The position numbers were made by a program, and so were the translations under genes. Under the pieces are notes generated by a model, which was not told where the DNA came from, ran no database searches, and saw only the letters and a program-made list of their open reading frames with translations. 37,567 bases of DNA from an uncultured Lachnospiraceae bacterium (lineage in GTDB: Bacteria > Bacillota > Clostridia > Lachnospirales > Lachnospiraceae), in contig ONHZ01000021.1 of NCBI GenBank assembly GCA_900317755.1, positions 1 through 37,567 of the forward strand, written 5' to 3'. This document shows positions 32,137-37,567 of the stretch, one piece after another (within the stretch, counting starts at the first letter, position 1; each line of letters begins with the position of its first letter).

Positions 32137-32907
32137 ATGAGCGATTATATAAAGGTATCGGATGTTTCAAGAAAATTTTTCCAAAATGGCAAACAATTAA
32201 ATGTACTTGATGATATTTCATTTGATGTAAAGAAAAGCGAATTCATATGTATCGTTGGCTCGTCAGGCTGCGGCAAGAGCACATTGCTTCGAATCCTTTC
32301 CGGACTTGACAGTCACCATGGTGGTGAAGTCGACATCGATGGAAAGAAAATTGAGAAGCCAGCAAAGGAACGCGGCTTCGTATTCCAGGAAGCAAGGCTT
32401 TTTCCATGGCTCTCAGTCAAAGATAATATTATTTTTGCACTCGATGAGGGAACAAAAAAAGAAAAGGAAGAGCGGGCACTTGCAGCGATAAAGCTGGTCG
32501 GTCTCACAGGATTTGAAAATGCATATCCGAAGGAATTATCAGGCGGCATGGCACAGAGAACGAACATCGCAAGGGCTCTGGTAAACAATCCATCGGTATT
32601 ATTTCTTGATGAGCCATTCGGAGCACTTGACGCATTTACGAAGATCTGCCTTCAGAATGAGCTGCTACGAATAAAAGAAGAAGAAAATACGACGATGATC
32701 ATGGTCACGCACGATATTGAAGAGGCAGTGTATCTGTCAGATCGGATTATCGTTCTGGGAAAAAATCCAGGCAGAATCAGGGACATTGTAGAGGTTGATC
32801 TTCCAAGGCCAAGAGACAGAAATAATGTGTTTTTCACTGAGACAAAAAAGAAGGTGTATGACTACTTCTTCAAGCCGGTAGAGGCAGTGGAGGATTATGT
32901 AATATGA
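32137..32907 (+). CDS. NitT/TauT-type ABC transporter ATPase
   Basis: 256 residues from ATG 32137 (AGGTGA 9 nt before; the in-frame GTG 32128 lies within that site). Walker [11 protein letters not shown] loop [12 protein letters not shown], signature [15 protein letters not shown], Walker [13 protein letters not shown] and switch VTHDIEEAV are all intact; the FPWL after the Q-loop and EPFGALD are typical of SsuB/TauB/NrtD. It powers the upstream permease. Follows the permease by 94 bp with no clear terminator between. Confidence 0.9.
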   Translation: MSDYIKVSDVSRKFFQNGKQLNVLDDISFDVKKSEFICIVGSSGCGKSTLLRILSGLDSHHGGEVDIDGKKIEKPAKERGFVFQEARLFPWLSVKDNIIFALDEGTKKEKEERALAAIKLVGLTGFENAYPKELSGGMAQRTNIARALVNNPSVLFLDEPFGALDAFTKICLQNELLRIKEEENTTMIMVTHDIEEAVYLSDRIIVLGKNPGRIRDIVEVDLPRPRDRNNVFFTETKKKVYDYFFKPVEAVEDYVI

Positions 32908-32999
32908 AAAGAAATAATAAGCGTATCTTTCAATTAATTTACGCAGACCGATGTTGGCACTGATGGTTACCAAAGGTTATTGATTGAAAGAGAAGAGAT

Positions 33000-34265
33000 A
33001 TGAATGAAATAGATGAATCAAAATACGGAAACTGGAGGGATGAGGAAAAATCCCTGAAAGAAGTCATCGAAGAGTTTCCGGATTTTTCAAAATTTGCAAT
33101 ATTAAAAACAGATCTTCAGAGAAGAGGCGTGGTTTATTCGGATGCGGCACTTTTATTATTTGATAAAAAGATACACTCTGCAGCACCAAGTTGTATTTTC
33201 TCAGACAGCAATGGAATTGTTCCGACAGGACTCCTGCTTCGTGATGGTACGTCAGTAGTTCTTCATGAGACTGGCGAGAATAGGAAACACAGAGCACCAT
33301 ACTTAGTCGACAGGGAAGGTGATCATTTAATTGTCACTGATCAGGGTGAGAAGGTTGATGAAGTTTTCTACTGGGAAAGAGCAGATTTCTTTGACAAGTT
33401 CACGAAATCAGGAAAACCGATGTGGTCGCTGGTTTCAACGCGTCCTCAGAGGCTTGACATCACAGGCAGCTGGTACTGCCATTTCTGGGACACGCCAGGC
33501 TGCGGGTGCAAGTACTGCCCAATCGGTGCGCAGGGCGGCGAAAAGAAGAAAAACGGCGAGGAAGTCTTAAGCGATATTGAAGACATCAAGGAAGTCGTTG
33601 CTGAGGCACTCAAGCAGAAAGGCCGCTTTACAAACATAATGATTACGACCGGTTCGATCCTTTCAGGAAAAGAGCTCTTAGATGATGAGGTCGATTACAA
33701 TATCAGGCTCATCAATGCACTTTCTGATTTATTCGTAGATGGAAAATATCCGCTGCAGCTCATCGGAACTGCATATTCTAGAAAGCAGCTTGAGCGGCTT
33801 CATAATGAAACTGAACTTCCTGCATACACGGCAGATATTGAAGTCCTAAATGAAGATGTATTCAACAAGCTCTGCCCTGGTAAAGCGAAATTTGTAGGCT
33901 ACCAGGAGTGGAAGAACAGGCTGAAGGCAGCAGTTGACATTTTTGGACGCGGGCATGTCGATACCGGTCTTGTCACGGGAACTGAGCTTGCAGAAGGAAT
34001 AGGCTTTGCTACCGAAGATGAGGCTTATCAAAAAGTAAGCGAGGAAGCAGAAGAACTCGCCGAAGCTGGCATTACCTGCGCAGCTACGATCTGGCAGCCG
34101 TCAAAAGGTTCGATCTTAAAGGATGCAAAGAATCCGTCACTTGAGTACTGCGTGAAGATTTCAAAGAAATTTGAAGATCTGAGGAGAAAGTACAATATCC
34201 CGGTTGACTTTGATGATTACAGGCGCTGCGGAAACCACCCGAATACAGATTTGGCTAGAGTCTAA
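33000..34265 (+). CDS. Radical SAM protein, substrate unknown
   Basis: 421 residues. A novel-looking N-terminal half (1-150) precedes a cluster region SWYCHFWDTPGCGCKYCPI with Cys160, Cys168, Cys170, Cys173: CxCxxC plus an extra upstream Cys, not the canonical CX3CX2C (position 166 is Pro). The remainder (about 195-400) has TTGSILSG, a QLIGTAYSR strand, DIEVLNED and a barrel-like layout; the end carries DDYRRCGNHPNTDL. I take it as a radical SAM enzyme because of the CxxC, GGE-like TTGS loop and barrel pattern. It sits in the ABC importer operon ahead of a split-barrel flavin-type protein, so it probably acts on the imported compound. Reaction unknown. Confidence 0.75.
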   Translation: MNEIDESKYGNWRDEEKSLKEVIEEFPDFSKFAILKTDLQRRGVVYSDAALLLFDKKIHSAAPSCIFSDSNGIVPTGLLLRDGTSVVLHETGENRKHRAPYLVDREGDHLIVTDQGEKVDEVFYWERADFFDKFTKSGKPMWSLVSTRPQRLDITGSWYCHFWDTPGCGCKYCPIGAQGGEKKKNGEEVLSDIEDIKEVVAEALKQKGRFTNIMITTGSILSGKELLDDEVDYNIRLINALSDLFVDGKYPLQLIGTAYSRKQLERLHNETELPAYTADIEVLNEDVFNKLCPGKAKFVGYQEWKNRLKAAVDIFGRGHVDTGLVTGTELAEGIGFATEDEAYQKVSEEAEELAEAGITCAATIWQPSKGSILKDAKNPSLEYCVKISKKFEDLRRKYNIPVDFDDYRRCGNHPNTDLARV

Positions 34266-34302
34266 GCGCTATGCTGCGAAGCAGCATATTTATATGCGCT
34301 TA
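34263..34302 (+). other. Intercistronic hairpin
   Basis: TATGCTGC (34270-34277) and GCAGCATA (34281-34288) close on a GAA loop; an outer stem pairs TAAGCGC (34263-34269) with GCGCTTA (34296-34302). The outer stem contains the stop codon of the radical SAM gene. No T-run follows, so it is more likely an mRNA stability or processing element than a terminator. The next gene has its own RBS. Confidence 0.55.
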
Positions 34303-34371
34303 GACGACTTGCCGCTGAGTTTGCTAAGCAAGCGAAGGGGCGTTACCTTAATAGAGTTTAGGAGGTGCAAT

Positions 34372-34833
34372 ATGAGTGATTTGATAGATGATTCATTAAG
34401 AGAAAAAATAAATTCTGACGACACGATCAAGGTGCTTGCGACGGAAAGCAAGGACGGCATACTTCATGTCGTATTTAAGAGCTCGATTCATGCAGAGGAA
34501 AATGGAAAAATCATTTTCTATGAGCTAATCGAATCCTCGCAGAATAATAAAAATCTTGTCTATTCGATCTGGCATGACAAGGAAGTGAAGATCAGTATTC
34601 TGACAAAGGACAAAGAAAGCTATGAAATTTCAGGCATTGTCAAGAGGGCTATCGTAGCTGGAAAGGAATTTGAGGAGGCCTACCAGAAGGTCATCGAGGA
34701 TGGCTACAAGGACCTTTCGACCATCTGGGTAATCGAGCCCACCGAAGTAAAGAACACATCATTAGCTAAGAGGGCGAAAGAAGAGGAGGCTCTCCACCCG
34801 GTATTTACCCACCTTGATCGAATTGCAAAATGA
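34372..34833 (+). CDS. Pyridoxamine-oxidase-like split-barrel (flavin-type) protein
   Basis: 153 residues from ATG 34372, preceded by a strong RBS GGAGGTG; the upstream frame that extends this ORF to 34204 lies inside the radical SAM gene. DTIKVLATESKDGILHVVFKSS resembles the first strands of PNPOx-like FMN-binding split barrels, and the ending EALHPVFTHLDRIAK with an acidic helix before it fits the same group. FMN binding is expected for the family but not proven here. Likely redox partner or auxiliary for the radical SAM enzyme in this operon. Confidence 0.65.
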   Translation: MSDLIDDSLREKINSDDTIKVLATESKDGILHVVFKSSIHAEENGKIIFYELIESSQNNKNLVYSIWHDKEVKISILTKDKESYEISGIVKRAIVAGKEFEEAYQKVIEDGYKDLSTIWVIEPTEVKNTSLAKRAKEEEALHPVFTHLDRIAK

Positions 34834-34980
34834 TGCTGTATATCCACTGACAATGCACTGTAGAAATATCGTACATTTAAATGATACTATCCTCAAATTG
34901 AACAATGCAGTGCGAGTTGAAATATCAGCAACATCAGAGTGATTTGTGACCACATAGAAAATTAAGAAAGGAGTTTCACC

Positions 34981-36039
34981 ATGAATACTCGAAAGATAAA
35001 TAATTCGGTAATAAGAAAAGCATTAGGCGTTGCGCTTTCAGTAGCACTTGTTCTGCCGCTCACAGCCTGCGGTGCATCAAGCACATCATCAAACAGCACG
35101 GACACAAGTAATTCAGCAGGGAGTTCAGAAACAGCGGAGTCAAGTGATGGAAAGAACACCGCAACAGAACTTCATGTAGCATATCAGCCGATTGTCGGGA
35201 ATATTCCATTATTTATTCTGAAGGATGAGAATCTGATCGAGAGTGCTTTGAAAGATAAGGGCTATGATGTGAAAGTAACATATACCGAATTTGAATCAGG
35301 TCCACCAGAAAATGAAGCCTTTGCATCTCAAAATGTTGATCTTGGAAATATGGGTGATGTTCCTGCATTATCTGGAATTGCAGCAGGCCAGAAAAGGTCT
35401 TTGATTGGAATTTCATATAATGGTGAGCAGATTCATTCTGTTTTGGTAAAAACAGATTCTGACATTTCGACAGTTTCGGATTTAAAAGGCAAAAAGATTG
35501 GTGTTGTCATTGGCTCTTCAGCGCAGTGCTTTTTAAGCGGTTTATTGAATAAGAATGGCCTTTCACTATCTGATGTGGAGACGGTAAATATTTCTCCTGG
35601 TGAACAGGAGGCTGCACTTTCAAATGGTGAGGTTGATGCTGTCGCCGTTTGGGAACCGACCCCATCTCGAATCGTCTCTGATGGCGTTGGCAAGGTCTTA
35701 GCCGACGGAACAGGCGTGTATGAATCAGATGCACCAATCATCATCAATGATGATTATCTTGATGCAAACCCTGAAATCGTGAAAATATTTATTGATGTGT
35801 ATAAAGAAGCAGTACAGAAACTACAGGATGATAAAGAAACGTATATTGCTAAATATGCGGACACACTTGGATTGAGTAAAGACGTACTGACCACAGCACT
35901 TTCGAAAGCATCATTCCCGATCGATATTTCAGATGAGAATATCAGTGAGATTCAGAAGACAGCAGATTTTCTTAAGGAAAATGATTTAATTACAACTGAA
36001 TTGAATGTTAAGGACTATATTGTTACAGAAATAGATTAA
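34981..36039 (+). CDS. NitT/TauT-type substrate-binding lipoprotein
   Basis: 352 residues. The signal region ends LPLTAC with lipobox Cys30, followed by a Ser/Thr-rich linker. The mature part matches SsuA/TauA/NMT1-type binding proteins: LHVAYQPIVGNIPLF (54-68), the LGNMGDVPALSGIAAGQ element (about 123-139), the DLKGKKIGVVIGSSAQ loop (about 168-183), and AVAVWEPTPSRIV (about 225-237). It captures the substrate for the permease/ATPase pair upstream. It follows a 147-bp gap with RBS AAGGAG and ends at a terminator. The substrate is unknown; sulfonates, nitrate-like anions or thiamine-precursor pyrimidines are family options. Confidence 0.88.
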   Translation: MNTRKINNSVIRKALGVALSVALVLPLTACGASSTSSNSTDTSNSAGSSETAESSDGKNTATELHVAYQPIVGNIPLFILKDENLIESALKDKGYDVKVTYTEFESGPPENEAFASQNVDLGNMGDVPALSGIAAGQKRSLIGISYNGEQIHSVLVKTDSDISTVSDLKGKKIGVVIGSSAQCFLSGLLNKNGLSLSDVETVNISPGEQEAALSNGEVDAVAVWEPTPSRIVSDGVGKVLADGTGVYESDAPIIINDDYLDANPEIVKIFIDVYKEAVQKLQDDKETYIAKYADTLGLSKDVLTTALSKASFPIDISDENISEIQKTADFLKENDLITTELNVKDYIVTEID

Positions 36040-36065
36040 ACATCCATCCTTTCATATCTTTCATA

Positions 36066-36115
36066 TTTCCAGCCTGTCTGCAGGAGTAATTCTTGCGGCG
36101 GGCTGGAATTTTTTT
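36066..36115 (+). terminator. Terminator of the NitT/TauT operon
   Basis: TTTCCAGCC (36066-36074) pairs with GGCTGGAAT (36101-36109) (one T-T end mismatch) with an internal GCCTGTCTGCAGG region and a 7-T run at 36109-36115. Confidence 0.75.
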
Positions 36116-36323
36116 ATGCTTACAGTAAGAATATTTTGAAGAATTTTTTGCTTCGTCACTATATTATGAAACAAGCTAATTAGCAAATGTCTTTTGCAGT
36201 TTAAGTGTTGTATAATAGTTTAATATCTTTGATTGATGCAGAAGGTTAATGGTGCTTTCAATAATGAATATGTGGTGAAAATATTGCATGTTTTAATTTG
36301 AAAGTAATATTAGTGAGGGATAA

Positions 36324-37397
36324 ATGTCATTAAAACAGATAGCAGAAAAAGTTGGTGTTTCAGCTGCGACGGTTTCAAGAATATTAAATGATCCAAATCA
36401 CAAGTGCGCAGACAAGGACTTAAGAGATAAAGTCTTTGCCGCCGCACACGAATTAAACTATGTCCCAAATGAGGCTGCAAAGAATCTCAAGATGGGAAAG
36501 AAGAGCGAAGAGAAAGTCTATCTCATTGATGTTCTCCTTACCAGAAACAGTTCCCTCGAGCAGGACGAATTTTTTAATGAAGTGTATCGTGCACTTGAAA
36601 TGGAGTTTAATAGAAAGCACTGCATACTTTCCGGATTTTTTACAGAAGAATGTTTTTCGGCAGAAGAGAATGTGGACTTTGAAAAAGTCCATCAAGAGAT
36701 AGATGAGATGACCACTGACCGCTCTGAAAAATCCGATGGTCTTATTGTCCTTGGAAAATGTAATAAATCAATTTTGAAGCTGCTGAATGAGAGATACAAA
36801 GCAGTCGTATCTATCAATCGAAATTCTACAGATTATGCTGTAGATGAAGTCATCTGCGATGGTGCGCATATTGCAAACCTTGCGATGAATTATCTCATCA
36901 AGCTCGGGCATAGGAGAATCGGTTATGTCGGCAGCTGCCACCATGAGTCAAGATATACAGGTTATCTGCAGGAGATGTTCCGGCACAATCTTGAGCCTCT
37001 GCCAGAGGACACAATGGAAGTCAGGCACATAGAGAGCGAGGGCTACAAGGCGATGCAGCATTTCTTGAAGCAGGAGAATCCACCGACAGCATTCTACTGT
37101 GCAAATGACATGGTCGCAATCGGCATGCTGAAGTGTCTTGCGAAGGCGAAGAATAAATATTATTTTCCTTCCATCATTTCATCTGATGATATCGAGGCTG
37201 CGCAGTTCATAAAGCCGATGCTTACGACTGTCCGCATTGACAAGGAAGCGATGGCAAGGTTTGCAACTGCCATTCTTCTTGACAGAATCCACGGCGGGCA
37301 CTCAGAATCCATCAGCCTTAAAATCGATGGCAAGCTCATGATTCGTGAAAGCTGCACGAGAGTGGATGAAGTCAATTCGCTGGACTATGTGATCTGA
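36324..37397 (+). CDS. LacI-family transcriptional regulator
   Basis: 357 residues. The N-terminal HTH (MSLKQIAEKVGVSAATVSRILN, residues 1-22) is the LacI DNA-binding helix pair, followed by the hinge helix region (LNYVPNEAAKNLK). The rest is a periplasmic-binding-like sensor with LGHRRIGYVGS and AFYCANDMVAIGMLK and IISSDDIEA. It follows the ABC/radical SAM operon and most likely controls it through the two TGCAAACGATTTCA-type sites at 30870 and 31037. RBS GAGGGA is 4 nt before the start. A -10-like TATAAT at 36211-36216 precedes it. Inducer unknown. Confidence 0.88.
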   Translation: MSLKQIAEKVGVSAATVSRILNDPNHKCADKDLRDKVFAAAHELNYVPNEAAKNLKMGKKSEEKVYLIDVLLTRNSSLEQDEFFNEVYRALEMEFNRKHCILSGFFTEECFSAEENVDFEKVHQEIDEMTTDRSEKSDGLIVLGKCNKSILKLLNERYKAVVSINRNSTDYAVDEVICDGAHIANLAMNYLIKLGHRRIGYVGSCHHESRYTGYLQEMFRHNLEPLPEDTMEVRHIESEGYKAMQHFLKQENPPTAFYCANDMVAIGMLKCLAKAKNKYYFPSIISSDDIEAAQFIKPMLTTVRIDKEAMARFATAILLDRIHGGHSESISLKIDGKLMIRESCTRVDEVNSLDYVI

Positions 37398-37567
37398 GGC
37401 AGCTAATATTTTATGTACTAATAAAAGTGCAAATTCCATAACATATTATTTATCTTGACGGAAATCCGATATAAACATAAGATATATTATTATGATGTAA
37501 TGCTTCGTAAACACTGAAGCAATGCATAGGTAACTCTGTACAAGGATTGTGCAGGTTGTGAAGGCTT
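37398..37567 (+). promoter_or_regulatory. Right-edge promoter and leader
   Basis: TTGACG (37455-37460), 17-bp spacer, TAAGAT (37478-37483). A TGCTTC/GAAGCA hairpin (37501-37522 area) follows in the predicted leader. The gene it drives lies outside the window. Confidence 0.45.

Noticed and set aside
36180..36199. GCAAA-N5-TTTGC palindrome before the LacI gene as operator
   Set aside because: Odd spacing and no match to the TG.AA.CG.TT.CA sites; too weak to call.

Overview
The window looks like a chromosomal segment of a strictly anaerobic, low-GC Firmicute, most likely a Lachnospiraceae member (Butyrivibrio/Oribacterium-like; inferred from gene content, not from a marker gene). Supporting signs are the oxygen-sensitive enzymes (class III NrdD/NrdG, 4Fe-4S L-serine dehydratase, ThiH), strong AGGAGG-type ribosome binding sites, a Cthe_2159-type surface protein, an agr-type peptide signalling locus, and dispersed copies of a short GTCAC...GTGAC hairpin repeat. 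There are no tRNA, rRNA or CRISPR loci.

Layout. 1-620: C-terminus of a DegT-like aminotransferase and a GNAT remnant, joined through a tandemly duplicated 42-bp repeat. 830-2350: a large Ser/Gly/Asn-rich protein of unknown function. 2580-4310: thioesterase, DMT transporter and a convergent, internally deleted second DMT transporter. 4390-6230 (minus): L-serine dehydratase alpha subunit, whose C-terminus is encoded by the repeat, and a Crp/Fnr-type regulator. 6545-8460: a truncated DUF438 gene running out of frame into azlC, then azlD and a small Smr protein. 8500-9130: a candidate 70-nt sRNA with an anti-Shine-Dalgarno loop, then gene debris. 9265-12700: thiS-thiG-thiH-thiE behind a structured leader that does not look like a TPP riboswitch. 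12935-16912: a membrane-anchored Cthe_2159-type protein followed by an OmpR-type two-component system. 16977-20312: divergent nrdG and nrdD sharing a region with NrdR boxes.

20508-27518 is the most interesting block: a peptide quorum-sensing locus in the order agrD-agrA-agrC-agrB, followed by an operon of a secreted Cys-free peptide, a lipoprotein, two membrane proteins and an ABC ATPase. Both operons are preceded by the same arrangement: two 9-bp direct repeats (ATTTCGCCA type) separated by exactly 12 bp, the spacing expected for a dimeric LytTR regulator. The reading is that the AgrD pheromone, through AgrC/AgrA, switches on both its own locus and the secreted peptide/ABC operon. agrD (49 codons) is unusually small, and agrB appears frameshifted near its start.

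27539-30076: a DUF234-type ATPase and an OGG-like DNA glycosylase. 30077-31118: a 1-kb non-coding stretch with a frameshifted zinc-ribbon gene, hairpins, a probable IS remnant and two LacI-type operator-like sites. 31128-36039: NitT/TauT-type ABC permease and ATPase, a radical SAM protein with an unusual Cys motif, a flavin split-barrel-like protein and the substrate-binding lipoprotein. 36324-37397: a LacI-family regulator that is the obvious candidate controller. This set could form an uptake-plus-conversion pathway for an unidentified small substrate.
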